64,000 nt of DNA from Mycolicibacterium goodii (GCF_001187505.1 NZ_CP012150.1:310001-374000); one strand, 5' to 3'; numbered from the stretch's first letter, positions 49,076-58,178 are shown. The notes: a model not told the origin generated them from the letters alone. Numbers and translations: made by a program.

Positions 49076-50245
49076 GTGGGCCTCGAAGACCGTGAATCGC
49101 TGCAAGTGCTGCGTGCTGCAGTCGACCCGGCAAACGATTCGGACCCGCTGATCCGCACCTTCTACACCAACTGGTTCGCGACCGACCTGTCGGTCCGAGA
49201 CCTGTTCCCGCCCGATATGGACGAGCAGCGGCGGGTCTTCGCGCATGCGTTGACCTGGTTGTTCGGCGAACTGATCGCGCAGCGGGCAGAGGAACCGATC
49301 ACCTTCCTCGCCCAGCTGGGGCGCGATCACCGCAAATACGGTGTGACGCAACACCATTACGACAGCATGCACAGCGCGCTCTACGGCGCGCTGCAGGCCC
49401 GCCTGGCCGACCGGTGGACCGAGCGGCTCGCCGCGGCCGCGCACGACGCGGTCTCCCTGTTCACCGGGGTGATGCGCGGGGCGGCCGACGCCGAGCAGTC
49501 CCCGGCCTACTGCGACGGCACCGTCGTGGAAACCCACCGGCTGACGCGGGACGTGTCGGTGATCCGGCTGCAGCTGGACCAGCCGCTGTTCTACCACCCG
49601 GGCCAGTACGTCACCGTCGAGGTGCCGCAGTGGCCCAGGCGCTGGCGCTATCTGAGCCCGGCCATCCCGTCGGACCGGTCCGGGGCCATCGAGTTCCACG
49701 TGCGCTCGGTCACCGGCGGGATGGTCAGCACCGCGATCGTCAACGAGACCCGGCGCGGGGACCGGTGGCGGATGTCCAGCCCCCACGGCGCCCTTGAGGT
49801 CGACCGCAACGGCGAGGACGTGCTGATGGTCGCGGGCAGCACCGGGCTGGCGCCGATGCGCGCGCTGATCATGGACATGACGCTGCACGCCGACAACCCG
49901 CGCGTGCACCTGTTCTTCGGCGGACGCTTCCCGTGCGACCTCTACGACCTCAAGACCCTGTGGACGATCGCGTCGACGAATCCGTGGCTGTCGGTGACGC
50001 CGGTGTCCGAGTACAGCACCGATCCGCCGTGGGCCCGTGACTACCCCGATCCCACACCGCCGCGCGGCCTGCACGTCCGACAGACCGGGACGCTCGCCGA
50101 TGTGGTGACCCGCTACGGAAACTGGGGCGATCGACAGATCCTCATCTGCGGCGGGCCGAAGATGGTCGAGTCGACCAGGGCCGCGCTGATCGCCAAGGGC
50201 GCACCGCCAGAACGTATCCAGCACGATCCGCTCACCGCCCGGTGA
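49076..50245 (+). CDS. Type II flavohaemoprotein (Rv0385-like)
   Basis: A 389-aa protein with an N-terminal globin domain (residues about 15-135, FYTNWF on helix B and LGRDHRKYGV carrying the proximal His), an FAD-binding barrel (YHPGQYVTVEVPQWPRRWRYLSPA, with R-x-Y-S replaced by R-Y-L-S), and an NAD-binding domain (LMVAGSTGLAPMRAL, ILICGGPKMVEST). The globin lacks typical E. coli Hmp features and matches mycobacterial type II flavohaemoglobins, which were reported to act in electron transfer from D-lactate rather than NO dioxygenation. GTG start, TAAAAT lies 8 nt upstream. Confidence 0.87.
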   Translation: MGLEDRESLQVLRAAVDPANDSDPLIRTFYTNWFATDLSVRDLFPPDMDEQRRVFAHALTWLFGELIAQRAEEPITFLAQLGRDHRKYGVTQHHYDSMHSALYGALQARLADRWTERLAAAAHDAVSLFTGVMRGAADAEQSPAYCDGTVVETHRLTRDVSVIRLQLDQPLFYHPGQYVTVEVPQWPRRWRYLSPAIPSDRSGAIEFHVRSVTGGMVSTAIVNETRRGDRWRMSSPHGALEVDRNGEDVLMVAGSTGLAPMRALIMDMTLHADNPRVHLFFGGRFPCDLYDLKTLWTIASTNPWLSVTPVSEYSTDPPWARDYPDPTPPRGLHVRQTGTLADVVTRYGNWGDRQILICGGPKMVESTRAALIAKGAPPERIQHDPLTAR

Positions 50246-50289
50246 GCGGTCTCGGCGCCCCGGCCGCACCGTCATGACAGACTGATCGA

Positions 50290-51192
50290 ATGGTCGAGTT
50301 CCAGCCCGTCACCCTGCAGGACCCGGATTCCGCGCTGAGGGCCACCTATGTGCCCGAAGCCGGCATGATCTGCACGTCGCTGTCCGACGGTGGGGCGGAG
50401 TTCCTGGGCCAACGCCGCGGCCTGGACGCCTACGTCAGCGCCGCCAAGACCATGGGCGTGCCCATCCTCTACCCGTGGGCGAACCGCTTGGGCGCCAACA
50501 CTTACACCGCCGAGGGCGCGACCGTGTCGGTGACGCCGGGGGTGGCCGGGGTGCACCCCGACGAGCACGGCTGGCCGATTCACGGTGTGCTGGCAGGCAA
50601 CGGCGGATGGCTGGTCGACGAAAAGACCGGGAACACCCTGGTCGCCAGCCTGGACTGGAGCAGCCAACCGGATCTGCTCGCGGTGTTCCCGTTCCCGCAC
50701 ACCCTCACCATGGCGGTCACCCTGGCGGCGCGGACGCTGACGGTGACGACGACGGTGACGGCCTCGACGGCCGCGGCGGTGCCGTTGAGCTACGGCTACC
50801 ACCCGTACTTCACGATTCCCGGCGTACCGCGGTCCGAGTGGCGGATCGAGACCCCGCCGATGCGCCACCTCGCCGTCGACGACCGGGCCATCCCGACCGG
50901 TGACACCTCGCCGTGGCCGGGCGGCAGCCAAATACTCGGCGACACGTTCCTCGACCACGGCTTCGACCAGGTCACCGCCGGGGCGGTGTTCGCGGTGTCG
51001 GGTGGAAACCGCCGTATCGCAGTCACATTCGTCAGCGGCTACGGATCGGCGCAGATCTTCGCACCGCTCAACGACGAGGTGGTCTGCTTCGAACCGATGA
51101 CCGCACCCACCGACGCCCTGCGCCGTGGGACCTACCCGGTGGCCGTACCGGGTAGGCCCGAGACGAGTGTCTTCGCGGTCACGGTGAGCTGA
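50290..51192 (+). CDS. Aldose 1-epimerase-like protein
   Basis: A 300-aa beta-sandwich protein of the aldose epimerase (galactose mutarotase) superfamily. PILYPWANRLG, DEHGWPIHGVLAGN (catalytic His region), and SYGYHPYFTIPG (His-Pro with the second catalytic His) are the expected motifs. It probably interconverts alpha and beta hexose anomers or acts on a sugar phosphate. It stands alone and its stop overlaps the convergent ligase gene by 14 nt. Confidence 0.85.
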   Translation: MVEFQPVTLQDPDSALRATYVPEAGMICTSLSDGGAEFLGQRRGLDAYVSAAKTMGVPILYPWANRLGANTYTAEGATVSVTPGVAGVHPDEHGWPIHGVLAGNGGWLVDEKTGNTLVASLDWSSQPDLLAVFPFPHTLTMAVTLAARTLTVTTTVTASTAAAVPLSYGYHPYFTIPGVPRSEWRIETPPMRHLAVDDRAIPTGDTSPWPGGSQILGDTFLDHGFDQVTAGAVFAVSGGNRRIAVTFVSGYGSAQIFAPLNDEVVCFEPMTAPTDALRRGTYPVAVPGRPETSVFAVTVS

Positions 51193-52828
51193 GGCGGCTC
51201 ATCGGTTCGGCCCGCAATGCCGAGCGACGCAGCTTGCCCACCTCGGTGCGCGGCAGTTCGCTGACGAAGTCGATGACCCGCGGCGTGGCGTAACGGCCGA
51301 CATGTTGTCCCACAAGGCTCTTCAACTCGTTGACCATGACGCTTTCGGCGGGCGCGCTGTCCGTTCGCACCACCACCGCGCGGACGACGTTGCCGTATGC
51401 GTCGTCGACGTGTGCGACGGCAGCGGCCTCGGCGACGCCCGGATGCTGCAGCAGGGCGTTCTCCACCTCCACGGGACTGACGTTGTGGCCCGACGCGATG
51501 ATGATGTCATCGTCACGTCCCAGTACCTGCCATCGCCCGTCGGCGTCGCGCACCGCGAGGTCCTCGGTGAGGAAAACGTCCCCGCGCCAACGGGTCTCCC
51601 AGCGTTCGGGCACGTTCTCGTAGCCGGCCGACATCTGGTGGCGGGGCCGGCGGACCGCGATCAGGCCCGGCTCCCCTGCACCCACCGGCGTTCCGTCCCG
51701 GTCGGCGAGGAACACTTCGAAACCCGGTATGGATGCGGCGATCTTGCCCGGGTGCAGGGAGGCGCCCGCATCGAGTACGTCACCGAGCAGCATGCCGACC
51801 TCCGACAGGCCGTACCCGTTGCGCACCGCCGGTGCGCCGGACGCCGCCCATGCGCTGGCCACCGCTTCCGTCAAGGGCTCACCTGCCGCCGCGACCAGCC
51901 GCAGGCTGGCCGGCACGCCGCCGTTCGCGAGCGGTTCGGTCCATCGACGCAGCGCCGCGGGTGCCGTCGTGACGACCGTCGCCCGCTCCTCGCTCAGGAC
52001 GCGGTACCACTTCTCGGGATCGAACGGCCCGGTGTACATGACCCGGTGCACGCCGAGAGCCATGACCGACGCGCCGGTGGAGTAGAGCCCGTAGGCCCAC
52101 GCCGGGTCCGCGGTGGAGAACACCACATCGCGCGATTGCGGGCCGAGGCCCAGCACGCTGACCACGTAGGGCATCACCGACAGGAAGGCCGCGTGCGTCA
52201 TCACGCAGGCCTTGGGGGTGCCCGACGTTCCGCTGGTGAACAGCACCGTCGCGGTGTCACCGAGTTTGGTCGGGACGAGGGGGCCGTCCGCATCGGCCGC
52301 GTCCAGTTCGGACCAGAATGATCTGTCCCCCGCCTCCACCGACGCGCCGGTGACGAAGACCATCACGTCGACGTCACCCAGCTGCTGTGCCTGCTGCAGC
52401 GCCGTCCGGTACCTGGCGTCGACCACGACGGCCGCGACGCGTGCGGCTTTGAGCCGCAACGCGATCGGCTCTGGTCCGAACCCACCGAACAGCGGTACGT
52501 ACACCAGGCCGGACCGCCAGGCCGCCAGCGCGGTGATCCAACTCTCGACCTGCCGTGACAGCAGCCCGGCCACCCGGTCACCGGGACGCAGACCCGCGCG
52601 CGCGAACACCCGCGCCGCCTTGGCGGCTTCGCGATCCAGGTCATGGTAGGTCCAGCGGTCAGCCGATCCGTCCTCGTGGCGGATGGTCAGTGCCATCCGT
52701 CCGGGATCGGAGGCGTACCGGCTACAGGCCTCGTGGGCGGTGTTGAAGTCGGCACCGAAAGGATCACGGTCGAGCCGGGATTCGATTGCCGCCCAGGCGC
52801 GGTCGTCAACGGGGACATGGTGTGTCAT
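51179..52828 (-). CDS. AMP-forming acyl-CoA synthetase
   Basis: A 549-aa adenylate-forming ligase. Core motifs are TVLFTSGTSGTPKACVMTH (P-loop), VRNGYGLSEVGM (adenine loop), WRGDVFLTEDLAVRDADGRWQVLGRDDDIIIASGHNVSPVEVENALLQHP (the hinge and C-domain), and LPRTEVGKLRRSAL with the catalytic lysine. The layout resembles benzoate- and medium-chain acid ligases. It overlaps the MHS symporter by one base (TGATG), so uptake and CoA activation are coupled. Its last codons hold one copy of a 24-bp repeat seen again at 56932. Confidence 0.88.
   Translation of the reverse strand: MTHHVPVDDRAWAAIESRLDRDPFGADFNTAHEACSRYASDPGRMALTIRHEDGSADRWTYHDLDREAAKAARVFARAGLRPGDRVAGLLSRQVESWITALAAWRSGLVYVPLFGGFGPEPIALRLKAARVAAVVVDARYRTALQQAQQLGDVDVMVFVTGASVEAGDRSFWSELDAADADGPLVPTKLGDTATVLFTSGTSGTPKACVMTHAAFLSVMPYVVSVLGLGPQSRDVVFSTADPAWAYGLYSTGASVMALGVHRVMYTGPFDPEKWYRVLSEERATVVTTAPAALRRWTEPLANGGVPASLRLVAAAGEPLTEAVASAWAASGAPAVRNGYGLSEVGMLLGDVLDAGASLHPGKIAASIPGFEVFLADRDGTPVGAGEPGLIAVRRPRHQMSAGYENVPERWETRWRGDVFLTEDLAVRDADGRWQVLGRDDDIIIASGHNVSPVEVENALLQHPGVAEAAAVAHVDDAYGNVVRAVVVRTDSAPAESVMVNELKSLVGQHVGRYATPRVIDFVSELPRTEVGKLRRSALRAEPMSRLSSP
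51207..51230. repeat. 24-bp direct repeat, copy 1 (inside ligase 3' end)
   Basis: TCGGCCCGCAATGCCGAGCGACGC, matching copy 2 at 56932-56955 in 23 of 24 positions. On the minus strand it encodes RRSALRAE of the ligase C-terminus. Confidence 0.8.
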
Positions 52829-54126
52829 CAGTAGCTCTCTTTCGCGGTCTTGGTGAACGTCAGGGCGAACACCGTCACCAGGCAGGCCGCGGCAACGTAA
52901 GCGGCGAGGGACCAGTGACTCTGCGTCGCCGACCACAACGTGACCGCGATGAACGGTGCGGGCGCGCTGAACAGCACGCCGCCCATCTGGTAAGACACCG
53001 ACGCGCCGGTGTAGCGCACGTCCGCGGGGAACAACCGAGCCACATACGCGGCGACCGCCGAGTACGTCACGGCATGGCCGATCGTCACGATGAGGATCAT
53101 CGCGAGCGCCACCGCCCAACCCTCGCCGGTACTGAGCAGCCAGAAGAATGGATAGCCGATGACGGCCATGTACAGCGAGCCGCAGATCAGCATCTTCCGC
53201 GGCCCTATCCGGTCGGCCACGATCGAGGCATACGGCACGGTGAAGATGTCGAGGATGCACGCCACCAACAGGCTCATCAGGATCGTCTCGCGGGCGAGCC
53301 CGAGCTCGGCAGGTCCGTGTGCCAGCACGAACACCGTCACCAGATAGAACGGCACCAGTGACGCCGCCTGCGTGAGAATGCCGACCGCCAGCGGGCGCTT
53401 GTGGGATCGCAGGGCGTCTGCGAGCGGCAACTTCGCCACCCGATCGTTCCGTCGAATCTGTTCGAACTCCGGCGATTCGGAGATCTGCAACCTGACGTAG
53501 AGGCCGACCAAAAGAAGTACCGAGCTGGCGAGGAACGGCACGCGCCACCCCCACGCCATGATTTCGTCATCCGGAAGGCGCTCGACGAACAGGAATGCCA
53601 CGGTGGCGAGTACGAGCCCGGCGGGCACTCCGGCCTGCGGGAAGCTCCCGTAGAACGCACGCCGCTTCGGTGGCGCGTGCTCGACGGCCATCAACACCGC
53701 CCCGCCCCATTCGCCGCCCACTGCGAACCCCTGCACCAGCCTGGCCACGACGAGCAGGATCGGAGCCGCAATGCCGATCTGGTCATAGCTGGGGATCAAC
53801 CCGATGGCGACGGTGGCCGTCCCCATGAGCACCAGTGACAAGACCAGCAGCTTCTTGCGGCCGATTCGATCCCCGAAGTGCCCGAAGACGATTGCGCCGG
53901 CCGGGCGGGAGATGAACGCGACTCCGAACGTGGCGAACGCCGCCAAGGTGCCCGACAGCGGGCTCAACGTCGGGAAGAACGCCACCCCGAACACCAGACC
54001 CGCCGCGGTTCCGAAGATGAAGAAGTCGTACCACTCGATCGCCGTCCCCACGAAACTCGCGGCGACAACCCGCGCCGGACGGACCGCCCCGGCCTTCTGA
54101 CCGACCTCACTGTCGATGGTTGTCAC
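52828..54126 (-). CDS. MHS-family metabolite:H+ symporter (MFS)
   Basis: A 432-aa 12-helix major facilitator. ASFVGTAIEWYDFFIFGTAAGL at the first helix is diagnostic of the metabolite:H+ symporter (MHS) group, and FGHFGDRIGRKKLLV is the MFS loop 2-3 signature. MHS transporters carry dicarboxylates, benzoates, shikimate or osmolytes. GGAAGGGG lies 6 nt before the GTG at 54126; the longer frame to 54141 has no such site. It is divergent from the SDR operon and shares its operator region. Confidence 0.87.
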   Translation of the reverse strand: MTTIDSEVGQKAGAVRPARVVAASFVGTAIEWYDFFIFGTAAGLVFGVAFFPTLSPLSGTLAAFATFGVAFISRPAGAIVFGHFGDRIGRKKLLVLSLVLMGTATVAIGLIPSYDQIGIAAPILLVVARLVQGFAVGGEWGGAVLMAVEHAPPKRRAFYGSFPQAGVPAGLVLATVAFLFVERLPDDEIMAWGWRVPFLASSVLLLVGLYVRLQISESPEFEQIRRNDRVAKLPLADALRSHKRPLAVGILTQAASLVPFYLVTVFVLAHGPAELGLARETILMSLLVACILDIFTVPYASIVADRIGPRKMLICGSLYMAVIGYPFFWLLSTGEGWAVALAMILIVTIGHAVTYSAVAAYVARLFPADVRYTGASVSYQMGGVLFSAPAPFIAVTLWSATQSHWSLAAYVAAACLVTVFALTFTKTAKESY

Positions 54127-54196
54127 GTCAGCCCCTTCCACGGATTGTGTGCTCGATCACATCTCTAGCACAGCCTCCACCAGGAGCGCAAGATTT

Positions 54197-54214
54197 TTGT
54201 ACCGATCAGTCCAA
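54197..54214. promoter_or_regulatory. TetR-type operator, copy A
   Basis: TTGTACCGATCAGTCCAA, an imperfect palindrome centred on GATC. It lies about 70 nt before the MHS start and shares the ACCGATCAGT core with copy B. Confidence 0.65.
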
Positions 54215-54285
54215 CCTCGATCCGCATCCTGTTTGCCACATATTTCCTGTTCACAAAGCTTCTATCAGCTGGTCTTGCCAAATTA

Positions 54286-54304
54286 TTGAACCGATCAGTA
54301 CATT
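54286..54304 (+). promoter_or_regulatory. TetR-type operator copy B with leaderless -10
   Basis: TTGAACCGATCAGTACAT (54286-54303) repeats the operator core, and its right end overlaps TACATT (54299-54304), which lies exactly 6 nt before the SDR ATG. Binding would block this promoter directly. It is centred 89 nt from copy A. Confidence 0.7.
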
Positions 54305-54310
54305 CCAGGC

Positions 54311-55054
54311 ATGACGGAGTTCGACGGCGACACCGATCGCGTGGTGCTGGTATCCGGCGGCTCACGGGGCATCGGCGCAGGCATCACCACGGCGCTGACC
54401 CGGCGGGGCGTGCGGGTGGGATGCACCTATCGGACCGGGCGCGAGGAGGCCGAGAAGCTGGCGTCGGACGCACCAGAGCGGGTGCTGCCGGTGCATTTCG
54501 ACCTGTCCCACCCCGAGACCGCGACCGCCGCCGTCGAGCAGGTGATCGATGCGTGGGGTCGCCTCGACGCCGTCATCCTCAACGCCGGTCAGTGGGCCGG
54601 CGGACGACTGGCCCACAGCGACCCCACCGCGTGGTGGGAGGTCGTCGAAACCAACCTGCGCGGCACGGTAACCCTCACCAGGGCCGCCCTGCCGCACCTG
54701 CAGCGCGGCACCTCGCCGAGCGTCGTGCTCATCTCGTCGGTGGTCGGGTTGATCGGCCACGCCGGCGACACCGCGTACGCAAGCGCAAAGGCCGCCATGG
54801 TCGGATTCGGACGCTCACTGGCAAAGGAGGTCGCCCGTGATCACATCCGGGTGAACATCCTCGCCCCCGGCTTCATCGAGACCGACATGACCGACGCGGT
54901 GTCGGCGAGTGCCCGCAGCCGCATCGAGCACGCCACCATCCTGGGACGCTTCGGCACGGTGGACGAAATCGCAACTGCAGCAGTCTTCCTCAGCGAGGAT
55001 GCCACGTTCTGCACGGGGTCCGTACTGACCGCCGACGGCGGCTGGGCCCTGTGA
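54311..55054 (+). CDS. Short-chain dehydrogenase/reductase of catabolic cassette
   Basis: A 247-aa SDR. Cofactor loop SGGSRGIGAGITTAL, NAGQWAGG, catalytic YASAKAAMVGFGRSLAKEV, and a C-terminal GSVLTADGGWAL typical of FabG-like reductases. In this operon it may act as a 3-hydroxyacyl-CoA dehydrogenase or reduce an alcohol/ketone of the substrate. The gene is apparently leaderless, with an operator over its -10. The acyl-CoA dehydrogenase follows 28 nt downstream. Confidence 0.87.
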   Translation: MTEFDGDTDRVVLVSGGSRGIGAGITTALTRRGVRVGCTYRTGREEAEKLASDAPERVLPVHFDLSHPETATAAVEQVIDAWGRLDAVILNAGQWAGGRLAHSDPTAWWEVVETNLRGTVTLTRAALPHLQRGTSPSVVLISSVVGLIGHAGDTAYASAKAAMVGFGRSLAKEVARDHIRVNILAPGFIETDMTDAVSASARSRIEHATILGRFGTVDEIATAAVFLSEDATFCTGSVLTADGGWAL

Positions 55055-55082
55055 CACCCCCAACCGGAAGGAATTTCCCGAT

Positions 55083-56264
55083 ATGACCGCCACCGTAGAA
55101 CACGCGCCCGGTTTGCCAGACACCGAGTACCGCGCCCTCAAAGACCGCATCTTCGATGCGATCTGGTCCGAACTCGACCCGCTCGAGGAGCGCATCGAGA
55201 ACGAAGAACGCATCCCCACCGAGATCGTGCTCCCCATCCTCGAGCGGATCGGCGCGTTCGGTCTGCTCGTACCGCGCGAGTACGGGGGAAGCGGACTGTC
55301 GATCGCGCAGTACCTGCCCATCATCGCCGAGTTCGCGAAAGTTCAAGGCGGACTTCGCGTGATCGTGCACGTGCACAATTCGTTCGCCCACGCCCTCTCC
55401 GAGATCGGCAACGACGAGCAGAAGGCCGCGGTGTTGTACGGAGCCGCCACCGGTCAGAACTCGGTGGCGTTCGCGCTGACCGAGCCCGGGCACGGGACCG
55501 GCGCCGACCTCGGCTCGGCGGCCGTGCGCACCGGCGACGAGTACGAGATCACCGGCGAGAAGTGGCTGATCACCAACTCCGACATCGCCACGCATTTCAT
55601 CGTGTTCGCCAAGACCTCGGCCACCGAGGTATCGGCCTTTCTGGTTCCCCGTGACACCGAAGGGTTGTCCATCGAACCGCTTCCGGAGACCATGGGCTGC
55701 AAAGGCGGCGAGCACGGTCACATCAGACTGTCGGGAGTCCGGGTTCCGGCGTCGGCACTGATCGGCGCGGAGGGTGAGGGAAATCTGCACCTCGAACGCG
55801 CACTTGAGATCAGCCGCGTCTTCATCGCCGCGAGTTCGCTCGGAACCTCGGAACGCGCGCTGGAGTTGTCCCTGGCCCGAGCCAAGGAGCGTGTGACGTT
55901 CGGTAAGCCGATCGGTTCCCGGCAGGCGATCCAGCGCTACCTCGCCGAGATGGCCACCGACATCTACGCATTGCGCGGACTACTTGCCGACGCGGCACGC
56001 AAGTGGGACAGCGGCAAGCGGATCCCGGCCGAGGCGAGCATGTGCAAGCTGTTCGGCCTCGAAGCCGTCGGCCGGGTCACCGACCGGGCACTGCTGATCC
56101 ACGGCGGTATCGGGTACACCAGGGCCTATCCCGTCGAACGGCTTTATCGGGACGCCCGCCTCAACTGGCTCGAGGAGGGCACGCCGACCATCCAGCACAT
56201 GGTCACCGCCGGTGAACTGCTGTCCGGATACGTCTTCTCCGACGCCTTCGACAACGGCATGTGA
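55083..56264 (+). CDS. Acyl-CoA dehydrogenase
   Basis: A 393-aa flavoprotein. Helical N-domain (DTEYRALKDRIFDAIW), FAD-binding middle (ALTEPGHGTGADLGSAAVR, EKWLITNSDIATHF) and C-domain with the catalytic-base region LNWLEEGTPTIQ, in which the glutamate is at the position used by most family members. GKPIGSRQAIQRYLAEM and HGGIGYTRAYPVERLYRDAR are standard. It removes two hydrogens from an acyl-CoA made by the neighbouring ligase. Its stop lies within the start region of the TetR gene. Confidence 0.9.
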   Translation: MTATVEHAPGLPDTEYRALKDRIFDAIWSELDPLEERIENEERIPTEIVLPILERIGAFGLLVPREYGGSGLSIAQYLPIIAEFAKVQGGLRVIVHVHNSFAHALSEIGNDEQKAAVLYGAATGQNSVAFALTEPGHGTGADLGSAAVRTGDEYEITGEKWLITNSDIATHFIVFAKTSATEVSAFLVPRDTEGLSIEPLPETMGCKGGEHGHIRLSGVRVPASALIGAEGEGNLHLERALEISRVFIAASSLGTSERALELSLARAKERVTFGKPIGSRQAIQRYLAEMATDIYALRGLLADAARKWDSGKRIPAEASMCKLFGLEAVGRVTDRALLIHGGIGYTRAYPVERLYRDARLNWLEEGTPTIQHMVTAGELLSGYVFSDAFDNGM

Positions 56265-56341
56265 CGCCGGACCCGACCTCGATGCCAGGCGCCGATCTCA
56301 TAGGCTGGCAGTCGACACCGGTTCGAGGGAGCACGACTGCA

Positions 56342-56923
56342 GTGAGCACAAAATTCGAGGCGAATCGCGATGAGATCCTGCGCATTTCGGCCGAGTTGTT
56401 CGCGAAGTCCGGATACCACGGAACCGGTATCTCCGACCTGGGGGCCGCGGTCGGTCTCGGCCGCGGCGCCCTGTACCACTACATCGGTAGCAAAGAGACG
56501 ATCCTCTACGAGATCAGCAGCCGGCAGTTGGCGCAGATGAACAAGCTGGCAGATGACCTGGCGGTGACGGAGACGGATCCGGAGAAACGGCTTCGCGGCC
56601 TGGCCCGCGCGTTGCTGCGGAACATCGCCGAACACCGCGCCGAATGGACGGTGTTCTTCCGCGAGTACCACGCGCTGACCGGGGAACGGCGTGACCGCGT
56701 CATCGCCGCTCGTGAGCGTTACGAGGCGCACTGGCGCAACGCCCTTGACCAGGGCGTCCGCGAGGGTCGATTCCGCCAACTACCGACGCTCATGGTCAAG
56801 GGCCTGCTCGGCATGTTCAACTACAGCTATCTCTGGCTGACGTTGGACGGCCCCGAGAGCCCTGAGGACATCGCCGACGAGTTCCTCGATACCGTCCTCG
56901 CCGGTATGAATGCCGAGAACTGA
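56342..56923 (+). CDS. TetR-family regulator of the cassette
   Basis: A TetR protein of about 193 aa. HTH motif GISDLGAAVGLGRGALYHYIGSKETILYEI; the ligand domain begins with SRQLAQMNKLADDLA. The GTG at 56342 has GAGGGAG 10 nt upstream. An earlier GTG at 56261 overlaps the dehydrogenase stop and would add 27 residues with no homology features. As the last gene of the operon, it probably binds both palindromes in the 54127-54310 region and responds to an acyl-CoA. Confidence 0.82.
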   Translation: MSTKFEANRDEILRISAELFAKSGYHGTGISDLGAAVGLGRGALYHYIGSKETILYEISSRQLAQMNKLADDLAVTETDPEKRLRGLARALLRNIAEHRAEWTVFFREYHALTGERRDRVIAARERYEAHWRNALDQGVREGRFRQLPTLMVKGLLGMFNYSYLWLTLDGPESPEDIADEFLDTVLAGMNAEN

Positions 56924-56931
56924 ACGTTCAG

Positions 56932-56955
56932 TCGGCCCGCAACGCCGAGCGACGC
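56932..56955. repeat. 24-bp direct repeat, copy 2
   Basis: TCGGCCCGCAACGCCGAGCGACGC, a non-coding near-copy (23 of 24) of the ligase 3' end at 51207-51230. On the minus strand it would read RRSALRAD and then a stop. It is preceded by a 12-bp palindrome, CTGAACGTTCAG, which includes the TetR stop. Confidence 0.8.
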
Positions 56956-56962
56956 GTGCCGG

Positions 56963-57640
56963 TTACGACGCCTGCTTGTGCGCGGTGAGGAGCAGCGCAG
57001 GCAGGTGGGTGAGACCGTCTTCGTCGGTGTGGAAGTTGTGCTCGGGCAGGTTGGGGATGTCGGGAAGCCGGACCGCGACGTGTGACGGTTCGATGGTGTC
57101 GACGGTCCAGTGTCGGGCGACGGCGTCGCGTACTTCGGCCTCGGTCACCAGATTTGGCACCGGGCACGGTGAGTCGGCGGGCAGCGCGTCGGTGGTGAAC
57201 ACCAGCAGGTAGAGCCGGGCGCCGGGGTTGGCCGCGGCGTGGATGCCCCGAAGGTAGTCATCGCGCGCGTCGAGGGGTAGCGAGTGGAACAGCGTGCAAT
57301 CGATGACGGTGTTGAACTGGGGTTCGCCCAATCCGACGGCGGCCAGGTCGCTCGCGTCGCCTTGGATGAAGAGGGCGGTGAGACCTCGCTCGCCTGCGTG
57401 CTCGATGGCTTGGTTGATGGCCGCGGTGGAGATGTCGACACCGGTGACGGTGTGGCCGGCTTCGGCGAGCGCGATGGTGAGATCGCCGCTGCCGCAGCCC
57501 GCGTCGAGCACCGGGTCTTGAACCTGGCCGGTCGCGATGAGGTCGGCTATGACGGGTTGGGGTCTGCCGATGTTCCACGGGGGAGGTCCAGCGAAGATGT
57601 GGCCGCGGTAGGCGGCGTCCCAATCCATGACGTCTGACAT
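56963..57640 (-). CDS. Class I SAM-dependent methyltransferase
   Basis: A 225-aa methyltransferase. VLDAGCGSGDLTIALAEAGHTVTGVDIS is motif I and the acidic end of strand beta 2, and FNTVIDCTLFHSLP is motif IV. The opening WDAAYRGHIFAGPPPWNIGRPQP is seen in thiopurine-methyltransferase-like enzymes acting on small sulfur, selenium or halide compounds. Its target is unknown. The start has two ATGs (57640, 57628). Codon use in this region looks less strictly G/C-ending than in the core genes. Confidence 0.82.
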   Translation of the reverse strand: MSDVMDWDAAYRGHIFAGPPPWNIGRPQPVIADLIATGQVQDPVLDAGCGSGDLTIALAEAGHTVTGVDISTAAINQAIEHAGERGLTALFIQGDASDLAAVGLGEPQFNTVIDCTLFHSLPLDARDDYLRGIHAAANPGARLYLLVFTTDALPADSPCPVPNLVTEAEVRDAVARHWTVDTIEPSHVAVRLPDIPNLPEHNFHTDEDGLTHLPALLLTAHKQAS

Positions 57641-57698
57641 GATCTGCAGCGTAGCGGGCGGCCGCCCATCCGGCGCGGGTTGCTCGCCCAGCATCGGA

Positions 57699-58142
57699 TC
57701 AGCTCAGCGGCGCGGCCCTCGGGCGTGCGACGTACCACGGGAAAACCGGGCGTTCGAGCATGAGCACGTCGATCGCCTCGTCGACATTGGATTCGGCGAT
57801 GGCTGTCTGTACGGTGGCCAGCTCGACCTCGATGGCCGAACGATCGGTGGAAAAGGACAGGCCCCAGGGGATGTAGCGGCCGTCGCCGACGCGGTACCCC
57901 ACGGTGTACTCGTAGCGCGCCGTGTGATGCTCGCCTTCGGTTGCCGGAGCCCACGGCAAGATCCGCTGCTCGATGAGGATCGCGTGTTGGTCGGTCGACT
58001 TGGCGAGTTCGGACTCTGCGGTGCTGCGGTGCAGCGTGACCACGCTTGTTTGACCTGGCTGGAGCTCGGCGTTGTCGCGGCGGGTTGCGACGGCATACAC
58101 CAGCAGTGGAGCGGGAACCGACGTCGGTGTTCCTGGATGCAT
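57699..58142 (-). CDS. Hypothetical 147-aa protein beside ThiF fusion
   Basis: A 147-aa soluble protein with no recognised family. It contains beta-strand-like stretches (SVVTLHRSTAESELAKS, ARYEYTVGYRVGDGRYIPWGLSF, FPWYVARP) and two Trp-containing turns (RILPWAP and IPWGL), no membrane segment and no cysteine. It follows the HTH gene by 36 nt, has AAGGAAG 8 nt before the ATG, and precedes the methyltransferase by 58 nt, so the three are probably an operon. Confidence 0.6.
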   Translation of the reverse strand: MHPGTPTSVPAPLLVYAVATRRDNAELQPGQTSVVTLHRSTAESELAKSTDQHAILIEQRILPWAPATEGEHHTARYEYTVGYRVGDGRYIPWGLSFSTDRSAIEVELATVQTAIAESNVDEAIDVLMLERPVFPWYVARPRAAPLS

Positions 58143-58178
58143 GGACGCTGCTTCCTTTTCCTCGTTGGTTCGCCGGTG

